64,000 nt of DNA, taken from Notamacropus eugenii. Taxonomy: Eukaryota > Chordata > Mammalia > Diprotodontia > Macropodidae. Position numbers and translations under genes: made by a program. The stretch is from positions 24,309,403 through 24,373,402 of the forward strand of contig NC_092878.1 in NCBI RefSeq assembly GCF_028372415.1, read 5' to 3'. Below, piece by piece: positions 1 to 8,229 of the stretch (within the stretch, counting starts at the first letter, position 1; every line of letters starts with the position of its first letter). The notes below the pieces were generated by a model that was not told where the DNA came from, did not search any database, and worked only from the letters and a program-made list of their open reading frames with translations.

Positions 1-1060
1 TAGAAAAACTATTAGTGCTATTAATCATATCAACAACAAAACTAACAGAAACCACATGATTATCTCAATAGATGCAGAAAAACTTTTGACAAAATACAAC
101 ACCCATTCCTATTGAAAACACCAGAAAGCATAGGAATAAATGGAACTTTCCATAAAATAATAAGTAGTATCTGCCTAAAACTGTCAGCAAGCATTACATG
201 TAATAGGGACAAGCTTCATGCATTTCCAATAAGATCAGAGGTGAAACAAAGATGTCCATTATCACCACTGTTATTCAATATGGTAATAGAAATGCTAGCT
301 GTAACAATAAGAGAAGAAAAAGAAATTGAAGGAATTCGAATAGGCAAAAAAGAAACTAAGTTATCACTCTTTGCAGATGATATGATGATACACTTAGAGC
401 ATCCCAGAGAATCAAGTAAAAAACTACTTGAGCTAATAAACAACTTTGGCAAAGTTGCAGGTTACAAAATAAACCCACATAAATCATCTGCATTTCTATA
501 TATTACTACCAAAGCCCAACAGCAAGAGATAGAGAGAATAATCCCATTTAAAGCTACAGCAGACACTCTAAAATATCTGAGAGTCTACCTGCTGAAACAA
601 ACCCAGGGACTATATGAACACAACTACAAAACGCTTTTCACACAAATAAAGTCAGATCTAAATAACTGGAAAAACATCAGTTGCTCATGGGTAGGCTGAG
701 CTAATATAATAAAAATGACAATTCTATCTAAATTAATTTACTTATTCAGTGCCATACCAATCGAACTACCAAAAATTATTTTCTAGAACTAGAAAAAAAT
801 ACTATCACATTTCATCTGGAAGAGCAAAAGGTCCAGAATATCAAGGGAATTAATGAAAAAATGTTAGAGAAGGTGGCCTAGTCCTACCAGATCTCAAATT
901 GTACTATAAAACAGCAAGCATCTGAACCACTTAGTACTGGCTAAGAAATAGAGGGGTAGATCAGTAGAACAGATTAGGTACTGAAGACACAGAAGTCAAT
1001 GAATATAGCAGTCTACCGTTTGATAGACTCAAAGACCCCATTTTCTGGGATAAGAACTTA
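1..1060 (+). mobile_element. L1-A: LINE-1 ORF2 fragment (reverse transcriptase and following region), broken
   Basis: This is the middle to later part of a LINE-1 ORF2 whose start lies off the left edge. It lines up with 61266-62345 of L1-E throughout. The reverse transcriptase core is readable, including IISIDAEK (palm motif A context), PLSPLLFNMVIEMLA and the catalytic FADDMM motif near 370-387. A long reading frame covers 112-699. A one-base loss near 90 shifts the frame just before it, and a TGA follows at about 697 in the thumb region. Similarity to L1 stops at about 1060, where an oppositely oriented ACTR3 retrocopy begins, so the ORF2 C-terminus, 3' UTR and A-tail are missing. Family identity is certain. 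The cause of the missing end (deletion or rearrangement) is inferred. Confidence 0.93.
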
Positions 1061-2395
1061 CTGCATGTGGTGTGTAACGACTTGTCTATCAATAGGCTTG
1101 TGTTTCAGTCTATGACCACTTAATTCTTCATGTAATTTCAACCTTGCATCAGCAGTTCTTTTCAAATCTCATTATAGTCAACGTTCAAAATCCCTGAACA
1201 TGGTTGAACTCTATGAGAGGACAATATTTTTATAGAAAAGACCTCTGACATCGATGAGACAATTCTAAATTACCTCTTCTACTACTTCTGAGATATGTTA
1301 TGTGAAGTTTGTATTAATAAATTCTGGGTGAAAGATTTCTGGACCCAGGAACTCTTCATAACCAATATCAATGGAAAATTCTTCCCTCGAGATTGCATTG
1401 ATTCCGGTATACTATTCATTCCATTTTGTCCCATCTGTATTACACTTGTTAAATTCTTTGACTAAATCTATGCAGACTTAATTATAATGTTCCTCCTCCA
1501 CCTTAGTTGTTTCCAGAGACTGTTCAGGAGAAATTCCTCCATCTCATTTCTCTCATTAACTGCTGAATAAAATATGTTATATCTCTCCCAGCAATTGGAA
1601 TGTACTTGATACAGCTGCCAAAAACATACCCTTCAGCCACAGGAATGATATGAGTGACATTTACCTCCCCTGTCTATAACTGTACCAGTCTGTGTCTGCT
1701 CTCCTACCTGTCTTGAAGTCCAACATGTTGCTAAAACAAAGACAACCTATACATCTCTGTAGGCTTGAAACATTAAGGGATTCAAACATAATTTCAACTG
1801 TATATTCCATTTTTTTGGTGTATTTAGTGGAGGTTCAGTCAAAAGAAAATAATGATCTTCAGATTCTGCCCTTAGGTATTTAAAGATCACGTGTTCCATA
1901 AATCTCTACATCAAGTTCCTATCTTCAACTGTACCATGACAGATTGGCCACTTTCTTCCATAGATTGTCTTTCCCCCCAAAAAAGAAGTCTAGATCATCA
2001 GAAACCTTCATCACCCTCCTTTGAGCTTGATCTCTTACTTTTGCAGATTCCTTGATGGCAATACCCGAAGGGATTATAAACTATGTTTATCCAAGCAGAT
2101 CCAAATTTTGTATACCTGGGGCTGTGGTCCACTACACCGACCCTCAGCTGTCTACCATCTTCCACTTCCTTCTCTTGTTGCAGCTACCACTGTCAGGTCT
2201 GTGCTGGATGTGGGGAAGATTGGGGAGAGGGAGGAAGGAGAAGGAATTTGAACGGGGTTGGTTGTGGGGGCTATTTAACCATACACAGCCAGGTGGATCT
2301 CATGCTCTCTGCTCTTGGGAGGCAGAGAGGAAGCTGAAGCAGAGGCAGAGCGTGGATGGCAGAGAGGGAGGGTAGCAGCCTCGGCCCGCCAGCCA
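1061..2395 (-). pseudogene. ACTR3: Processed retrocopy of ACTR3 (actin-related protein 3), 3'-truncated and broken
   Basis: ACTR3 is the Arp3 subunit of the Arp2/3 complex, which nucleates branched actin in the cytoplasm. Read on the minus strand, an intronless ACTR3-like frame starts at the ATG complementary to 2156-2158. It gives in order [136 protein letters not shown] and finally THHMQ. Residues such as IKESAKV, LVKEFNK and EFSIDIGYE fit ACTR3 better than ACTR3B. There are many in-frame stops and frameshifts, a short deletion after DLDFF, and loss of about the last 50 codons plus the 3' UTR where it meets L1-A. The GC-rich 2159-2395 is probably 5' UTR, but that limit is a guess. It is a dead retrocopy, not the functional gene. 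Confidence 0.92.
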
Positions 2396-2640
2396 TTGGT
2401 AACTTTGGAAAGAGCATGTTCACTCAAGTAACTTTAGTGAAGAAGTGGTTGGGATGTGAAAATGCAGAAAAAATTAGCATGGACACATCTTTGTTTTGTT
2501 TATTTATTTTTATTTTATTTATTTTTTAAAGAATGCTTGTTGTGAAAGGGAGAGAAGAAATAGGATGATAATGTTGTCACTGAACACCTCCTGGGGGAAC
2601 ATCATCCAGATTTCTTTGAATGTGTGATAATCTGATTTTA
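2396..2640. other. Unassigned sequence with a T-rich stretch
   Basis: No gene or named repeat was recognised. A TTTAT-rich low-complexity tract lies at about 2495-2530. The sharp drop in GC after about 2395 suggests the right edge of the ACTR3 retrocopy. Confidence 0.4.
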
Positions 2641-2807
2641 TACTTGGTTCTAGTCAAGCGTGTGGTTCATTGACATCTTTCCTTCCCTTTTATACTTATC
2701 TAGACTTTGATGACTGGAGAAGAGAGTGAGGCTGACACCTTTGCACAATTCTGCCCCATTCACATCCCATTCACATGCAAGTCAAGGCACAATGATTTCC
2801 TGCTTTT
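2641..2807 (+). mobile_element. RTE-related or Mar-1-like SINE fragment
   Basis: The stretch GAGAAGAGAGTGAGGCTGAC near 2716 and the following CATTCACATGCAAGTCAAG match a block at about 25990-26060 in the RTE leader region. They also match, in reverse, the SINE at 11969-12282. I infer a piece of the marsupial RTE-mobilised SINE family or of the RTE itself. It is short and old. Confidence 0.6.
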
Positions 2808-2850
2808 TTCTCACTTCACTTTGTGTCAGCTCTATACGTCTTGTCATTTT
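2808..2850 (-). mobile_element. Short antisense L1 3'-end fragment
   Basis: The order of motifs (CTTCACTTTGTGTCAG, then TCTTGTCAT) matches 3975-4010 in the antisense L1-B ORF2 end. It may be a small stray piece of an L1 3' region. The match is short, so the assignment is tentative. Confidence 0.45.
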
Positions 2851-3052
2851 TTTTTTTAATTTCAAGTTTTTTTTTTTAATTCTTTTCTTAGAGATTGAAA
2901 ATTAAACAACAATAACAATAATCTGGGATTTTTGTGACTGTAGTTTAGATCAATTATGAAAGATAAGCCAAGAAAATGCTAGAATTCATGGAAATCTGCA
3001 TTTATCTGCAGTTATTATCAATGCCCTCCCTTTCATTGTCCTTGTCACCGTC

Positions 3053-3130
3053 CTCATTCAGAGACTGGTTGAAGCATCCCATAGAGCTAAACTCATTCAG
3101 AGACTGGTTGAAGCATCCCACAGAGCTAAA
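3053..3130. repeat. 39-bp tandem duplication (two units)
   Basis: Units 3053-3091 and 3092-3130 are identical except for one base (ATAGAGC versus ACAGAGC). The unit does not match any repeat family I recognise. It is a simple local duplication of unique sequence, probably fairly recent given the single difference. Confidence 0.95.
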
Positions 3131-3324
3131 GTGGCTTCTAAATGTATAAATTGGAGATACTCTGAAAAGATCATAGATTTAGAGCTGAAAGAGGTTTTAG
3201 AGGCCCCTGAGACTCCTCATTTTACTTGAGCTCATTCTCTGATCATTTCCACCTTCCTGACAGCTCCCTTATTCAGTTATATTTTTCCTTTTCTTTCTAC
3301 CCCCTGTTTTATGTTTTGTTTGCC

Positions 3325-3430
3325 CTTATTAGAATGAAACTCTTTGAGAGTGAGTGCCATCTTTTCTTGTTTTTGAGTTTTCAGAACAGTGTCTGGTACA
3401 AGGCAATTGCAAAATAAATGTTTCTATCTA
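3325..3430 (+). mobile_element. L2 LINE 3' end
   Basis: The sequence follows the L2 3' terminus: TTAGAATGAAACTC, then a GAGTG...CCATCTT block, CAGTGTCTGGTACA and AATAAATGTT. This is the usual ancient mammalian L2 tail in sense orientation, 5'-truncated and diverged. The 3180-3324 stretch just upstream has only a short MIR-like block. Confidence 0.7.
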
Positions 3431-3559
3431 TTTTCTTTTCTTTTTGATCAAACAGTTATTTAGGATGAAAATAAATGAATATTAAGGCAAGTGAATAGGA
3501 ACTTTCCCAGGAATGTTACACTGTAGGTTTTTGTTCTAACCTTAAAATTGTACTTCATT

Positions 3560-4944
3560 ATTACAGGGTTTTTTTATATTTTGAATCCCTCTTAATCCTT
3601 TAAAAATTTAAAATTATTATCTATTTTTAACATTCTTTTCTTTTTTTTAAATTTTGAGTTCCAAATTCTCTTTCTCTGTCCTCCCTCTGCCCCACTGGAA
3701 AGGTAAGGAAAATGATATCAATTAAAGGTGGGACATCATGCAAAACATTTCCATATTAGTCATATTGAAAAAAAATAGACCAAGAAAAATGTACTTCAGT
3801 TTGCAGTCAGAGTTCATCAGTTCTCTCTCTGAAGGTAGACAGTATTTTTTTTTATCAGAATCCTTTGGAATTATCTTGAATCATTTTACTGATCAAAGCA
3901 ATCCAGTCTTTCACAGGTGACCACCATTACAGCACTGCAGTCATTGTGCACAGTAATTTACAGATTCTTCTCATCTCACTTTGCATCAGTTCCGTAGGTC
4001 TTGCCATGTTTTTTTTTTCTTTCTGAAACCACTCCCTTTGTCATTTCTTATAGCACAATAGCATTCCATCATAATCATATGCCACAGCTTGGTCAGCCAT
4101 TTTCCAATTGATGAGCATCTCTTTGATTTCCAATTCTTTGCCACCACAAAAACAGCTGTTATAAATATTTTTTTGTATATATAGGTCCTTTTGATCTTTT
4201 TTCAATCTCTTTGGCATACTGACCTAATAGTGTTATTACTCGATCAAAGTGTAGATACAATTTTAGATCCCTTTGGGCAGAGTTGCAAATTGTTGTCCAA
4301 AATTATTAGACCAGTTCACAACTCCACCAATAGTTTATCAGTATATGTTTTTTCTCTCATTTTCATTCAACTTTTGACATTTCTGGCAGGTGTGAAGTAG
4401 AACTTCAGAGTCATTTTAATTTGCATTTCTCTAACGATAGATTTAGAAAATTTTTATATGACTATAGATAGCTTTGATTTCTCCTACTGAAAACTGCCTG
4501 TTCATATCCTTTGACCATTTGTCAATTTGAGATGACTCTTGTTTTTACAAATTTTGATTAGGTTCCCTACACACCTGAGAAATTGGATTTTTACCAGGGA
4601 AATTTGCCCTTAAATTTTGTTTTTTGGATACCACTTCATTGTCTGTGGGACCTTTTTAGCAAAATGTAGTTTCCCTGTTTACTTCTTTTAATTAGACCTG
4701 TTTTGCTTTTGCTTTGTCTGAGATCATGATTTCTACTCCTGTTCTTTTCACTTCAGTTGAAGCATAATAGTTATCAGTCCAGTCTTTTATTTTAACTCTG
4801 TGTATATTCTGTTTCAAGTATGTCTCTTATAAACAACATATTGTTGAATTCTGGTTTCTAACCCATTCAGTTATCTGCTTCTGTTTTGTGGGTGAGTTCA
4901 TCCCATACATATTCACAGTTATGATTACTAAGCCTCTATCCTAT

Positions 4945-5017
<73 letters not shown>

Positions 5018-5058
5018 CCTTCCTCTACCTTTCTCTCCTTCCCCTCCTGTCCCTCCTT
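3560..5058 (-). mobile_element. L1-B, left segment: antisense L1 3' UTR, ORF2 C-terminus and part of the endonuclease
   Basis: This is the 3' part of an antisense LINE-1. From left to right it holds the 3' UTR with the marsupial L1/HAL1 tail (about 3600-3950), the ORF2 C-terminal region (about 3975-4640; the reverse complement matches 62760-63350 of L1-E), and then, without the reverse transcriptase, endonuclease-coding sequence (about 4690-4930). The jump near 4640-4690 is an internal deletion of most of the RT domain. A long CT microsatellite follows. The segment is cut at 5058 by a HAL1 insertion and resumes at 8032. It has no coding capacity left. Confidence 0.85.
4945..5015. repeat. (CT)n microsatellite
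   Basis: About 70 bp of almost pure CT dinucleotide lie in the L1-B endonuclease/intergenic region, just left of the HAL1 insertion site. On the minus strand it is a GA tract. Long open frames crossing it (RERERE or SLSLSL) are artefacts of the repeat. Confidence 0.98.
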
Positions 5059-5072
5059 AAAAATGCCTTTTG
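5059..5072. repeat. Target-site duplication, left copy (HAL1-A)
   Basis: AAAAATGCCTTTTG occurs here and again at 8018-8031, exactly bounding the HAL1. The fourteen bases are identical. The leading As of the right copy may merge with the A-tail, so the true duplication may be a few bases shorter. Confidence 0.95.
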
Positions 5073-5083
5073 GAGGGGCGGAG

Positions 5084-5095
5084 CCAAGATGGCGG
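5084..5095 (+). promoter_or_regulatory. Likely YY1-type start site at the HAL1/L1 5' end
   Basis: CCAAGATGGCGG lies about 12 bases into the element. Human L1 has an almost identical GAGCCAAGATGGCC at its start, where YY1 binds and sets the transcription start. The same motif in changed form opens L1-C (about 34346-34357, reversed), HAL1-C (27380) and L1-E (57031). The function here is inferred from the family. Confidence 0.65.
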
Positions 5096-5223
5096 AGTAG
5101 AAAGACGCACATACACATAGCTCTGAACCCACAACCCATAGAATGGCTACAGGGAAGTAACTCACGGCGAATTCCGCACCCAGAGGCCACGGAACATTGG
5201 AGCGAGGGAGATTTCGGTTCCAG

Positions 5224-5545
5224 AGAGACCTGCAAACCTCTCGCGGGGGGGTCTTTCGCGCTGCGGACTGGGCGCAGGGACTGGGAGCTGAGTGCAGCCC
5301 TGCAGCGGCCACGGCACCGAGAGGAAAAGATCCGAGCAGGCTTCACAGACAGGATCTCCAGCGGCCACGCGGGTCCCTCCACCCACAGAGGGATCTGCAA
5401 ACCTCTCTCAAAAGGTCCGTCGCGCTGCAGACGCAAAGCCCAGCCCAGACCTGCTGCGGCCACGGCTGCAGCACCGAGAGAAACAGATCCGAGCAGGCTT
5501 CAGGGACGGGATCTCCAGCGGCCACACAAGTCCCTCCACCCACAG
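5224..5545 (+). promoter_or_regulatory. Two tandem CpG-rich units in the HAL1-A 5' UTR
   Basis: Unit 1 (5224-5388, about 165 bp) and unit 2 (5389-5545, about 157 bp) share the same order of blocks: CTGCAAACCTCTC, CGCGCTGC, CGGCCACGGC, GATCCGAGCAGGCTTCA, GGATCTCCAGCGGCCAC and TCCCTCCACCCACAG. This resembles the promoter monomers of mouse L1. The two units differ by short gaps and substitutions. Several frames stay open here by composition only. Promoter activity is inferred. Confidence 0.75.
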
Positions 5546-5917
5546 GTGACAGGGGTGGGTGAGAGAGTCTCTTTGGTGGGTCGAGAGGGGAGTGGGGTGC
5601 CCCCATAATTCAGGCCCCCCCGGGAGGTAGAAGCTGAGAGGCGGCTGCAGACAGGGGCTCCCCAAGCGGGCGGGAGCCTGAATCCATTGTGGAAGGTCTG
5701 TGCATAAACCCCCTGAGGGAACTGAGCCTGAGAGGTGGCCCTGCCCCGACCTCAGCACCAGAACATAATCTCATACTGAATAGCAGCCCTGCCCCCGCCA
5801 AAAGCCCTGAGGCTGGAAGCAGCATTTGAATCTCACACCCAAAACGCTGGCTGGGAAGATCAGGAGGCGAGGTGGGTGTGAGGAAAATATTCAGAGGTCA
5901 AGTCACTGGCTGGGAAA

Positions 5918-7006
5918 ATGCCCAGAAAAGGGAAAAGAAATAAGACTATAGAAGGTTACTTTCTTGGCGAACAGGCATTTCCTCCCTTCCTTTCTGATGA
6001 GGAAGAACAATGCTTACCATCAGGCAAAGACACAGAAATCAAGGCTTCTGTGTCCCAGCCCACCCAATGGGCTCAGGCCATGGAAGAGCTCAAAAAGAAT
6101 TTTGAAAATCAAGTTAGAGAGGTGGAGGAAAAGCTGGGAGGAGAAATGAGAGACATGAAGTCAAAGCATGAACAGCAGATCAGCTCCCTGCTAAGGGAGA
6201 CCCAAAAAAATGTTGAAGAAATTAACACCTTAAAAACTAGCCTAACTCAATTGGCAAAAGAGGTTCAAAAAGCCAATGAGGAGAAGAATGCTTTCAAAAG
6301 CAGAATTAGCCAAATGGAAAAGGAGATTCAAAAGCTCACTGAAGAAAATAGTTCTTTCAAAATTAGAATGGCACAGATGGAGGCTAATGACTTTATGCAA
6401 AACCAAGAAATCACAGAACAAAGAGAGAAGAATGGAAAAATGGAAGATAATGTGAAATATCTCATTGGAAAAACAACAGACCTGGAAAATAGATCCAGGA
6501 GAGACAATTTAAAAATTATGGGCCTACCTGAAAGCCATGATCAAAAGAAGAGCCTAGACATCATCCTTCATGAAATTATCAAGGAAAACTGCCCTGAGAT
6601 TCTAGAACCAGAGGGCAAAATAAATATTCAAGGAATCCACAGAACACCGCCTGAAAGAGATCCAAAAAGAGAAACTCCTAGGAACATTGTGGCCAAATTC
6701 CAGAGTTCCCAGGTCAAGGAGAAAATACTGCAGGCAGCTAGAAAGAAACAATTCAAGTATTGTGGAAATACAATCAGGATAACACAAGATCTAGCAGCCT
6801 CTACATTAAGGGATCGAAGGGCATGGAACAGTATATTCCAGAAGTCAAAGGAACTAGGACTAAAACCAAGAATCACTTACCCAGCAAAACTGACTATAAT
6901 ACTTCAGGGGAAAAAATGGTCTTTCAATGAAATAGAGGATTTTCAAATATTCTTGATGAAAAGACCAGAGCTGAAAAGAAAATTTGACTTTCAAACACAA
7001 GAATGA
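5918..7006 (+). CDS. HAL1/L1 ORF1 protein (RNA-binding chaperone), intact 362 aa
   Basis: L1 ORF1 protein trimerises, coats its RNA in the cytoplasm and acts as a nucleic-acid chaperone in retrotransposition. The start ATG at 5918 is followed by a basic MPRKGKRNKT head. A long coiled coil spans roughly residues 48-170, with heptad-like runs such as EKEIQKLTEENSSFKIRMAQ. An RRM-like domain includes RRDNLKIMGLPE (about residues 192-204) and TPRNIVAKFQ (about 252-261). The C-terminal domain has LRDRRAWNSIF (about 297-308) and PRITYPAKLTI. Human ORF1p is 338 aa, so the length is normal, and the conserved arginines of RRAW are present. Nothing like ORF2 follows, so this is a HAL1 product. The frame is complete with no stop, unlike every other ORF1 in the window. 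Confidence 0.95.
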   Translation: MPRKGKRNKTIEGYFLGEQAFPPFLSDEEEQCLPSGKDTEIKASVSQPTQWAQAMEELKKNFENQVREVEEKLGGEMRDMKSKHEQQISSLLRETQKNVEEINTLKTSLTQLAKEVQKANEEKNAFKSRISQMEKEIQKLTEENSSFKIRMAQMEANDFMQNQEITEQREKNGKMEDNVKYLIGKTTDLENRSRRDNLKIMGLPESHDQKKSLDIILHEIIKENCPEILEPEGKINIQGIHRTPPERDPKRETPRNIVAKFQSSQVKEKILQAARKKQFKYCGNTIRITQDLAASTLRDRRAWNSIFQKSKELGLKPRITYPAKLTIILQGKKWSFNEIEDFQIFLMKRPELKRKFDFQTQE

Positions 7007-8017
7007 AGAGAACCATGAAAAGGTGAACAGCAAAGTGAAGTCATAAGGGACTTACTAAAGCTGAACTGTTTACATTCCTACATGGAAAGACAATATTTGT
7101 AACTCTTGAAACATTTCAGTATCTGGGTACTGGGTGGGATTACACATGCACACACGCTCACATACATAGAGACAGAGTGCACAGAGTGAATTGAATAGGT
7201 TGGGATCATATCTTTAAAACAAAATGAAATCAAGCAGTGAGAGAGAAATATATTGGGAAGAGAAAGGGAGAAATTGAATGGGGCAAATTATCTCTCATAA
7301 AAGAGGCAATCAAAAGACTCATTAGTGGAGGGATAAAGAGGGGAGGTGAGAGAAAAACATGAAATCTTCTCTCATCACATTCCACTAAAGAAAAGAATAA
7401 AGTGCACACTCATTTTGGTAGGAAAACCTATCTCACAATACAGGAAAGTGGGGGATAAGGGGACAAGCAGGGTGGGGGGGATGATAGAAGGCAGGGCATG
7501 AGGAGGAGAGTGCAATTTGAGGTCGACACTCATGGGGAGGGATAGGATCAAAAGAGAATAGAAGTAATGGGGGACAGGATAGGATGGAGGGAAATATAGT
7601 TAGTCCTATACAACACAACTATTATGGAAGTCATTTGCAAAACTACACAGATATGGCCTATATTGAATTGCTTGCCTTCCAAAGGGAAGGGGTGGGGAGG
7701 GAGGGAGGAGGAGAAGTTGGAACTCAAAGTGTTAGGATCAACTGTCGAGTAATGTTCTTGCCACTAGGAAATAAGAAAAACAGGTAAAGGGGTATAGAAA
7801 GCTATCTGCCCCTACAGGACAAAAGAGAAGATGGAGACAAGGGCAGAGAGGGATGATAGAAGAGAGAGCAGATTGGTCATAGGGGCAATTAGAATGCTTG
7901 GTGTTTGGGGGGGGAGGGGATAAAAGGGGAGAAAATTTGTAACCCAAAATTTTGTGAAAATGAATGTTAAAAGTTAAATAAATAAATTTAATAATAAAAA
8001 AAAATGCAAACAAAAAA
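7007..8017 (+). other. HAL1-A 3' non-coding region and tail
   Basis: About 1 kb of purine-rich sequence corresponds first to the L1 ORF1-ORF2 spacer (compare 58955-59560 in L1-E) and then directly to the L1 3' end, with ORF2 absent. It contains a CA-rich block near 7145-7165, the terminal motif GAATGTTAAAAGT at 7962-7974, overlapping AATAAA signals at 7977-7986 and an impure A-tail. The same region is present in HAL1-B (reversed, 21190-21850) and HAL1-C (29144-30240). Confidence 0.85.
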
Positions 8018-8031
8018 AAAAATGCCTTTTG
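8018..8031. repeat. Target-site duplication, right copy (HAL1-A)
   Basis: AAAAATGCCTTTTG is identical to 5059-5072 and marks the end of the HAL1-A insertion. Confidence 0.95.
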
Positions 8032-8143
8032 ATTCTAACCACTGTCTACCTAAACCTTCTATCTCTTTTATCATCACTTTCCCCTTAATTCTGATCCCTT
8101 CCCCTTTTATTTCCCTTTTGAGTAAGATATTTCTATACTCAGC

Positions 8144-8229
<86 letters not shown>

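Larger units (their letters stand above)
5073..8017 (+). mobile_element. HAL1-A: full-length half-L1 retrotransposon with intact ORF1
   Basis: HAL1 elements are L1 derivatives that keep ORF1 but lack ORF2, so they depend on L1 ORF2 protein for copying. This copy runs from the L1-type start GGAGCCAAGATGG through a CpG-rich 5' UTR (5073-5917), an uninterrupted ORF1 (5918-7006), about 1 kb of non-coding 3' sequence with no ORF2 remnant, an AATAAA (7977-7982) and an A-rich tail to about 8017. Perfect 14-bp duplications flank it. It sits inside the antisense L1-B, and L1-B sequence resumes at 8032. The whole ORF1, retained CpGs and identical duplications indicate a recent insertion compared with the other elements here. 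Mobility cannot be judged from sequence. Confidence 0.93.

Noticed and set aside
5063-5608. A 181-codon plus-strand frame just before HAL1 ORF1
   Set aside because: It begins in the target-site duplication outside the element and only reads the tandem 5' UTR units. It is not a known L1 ORF0-like product, which in primates is antisense.
4936-5758. Long overlapping open frames on both strands (up to 181 codons)
   Set aside because: They come from the CT microsatellite and the GC-rich HAL1 5' UTR, where stop codons are rare. No domains are present.
8147-8223. Possible replication origin or matrix attachment from the AT run
   Set aside because: It is a plain AT dinucleotide microsatellite. Nothing else supports a special function.
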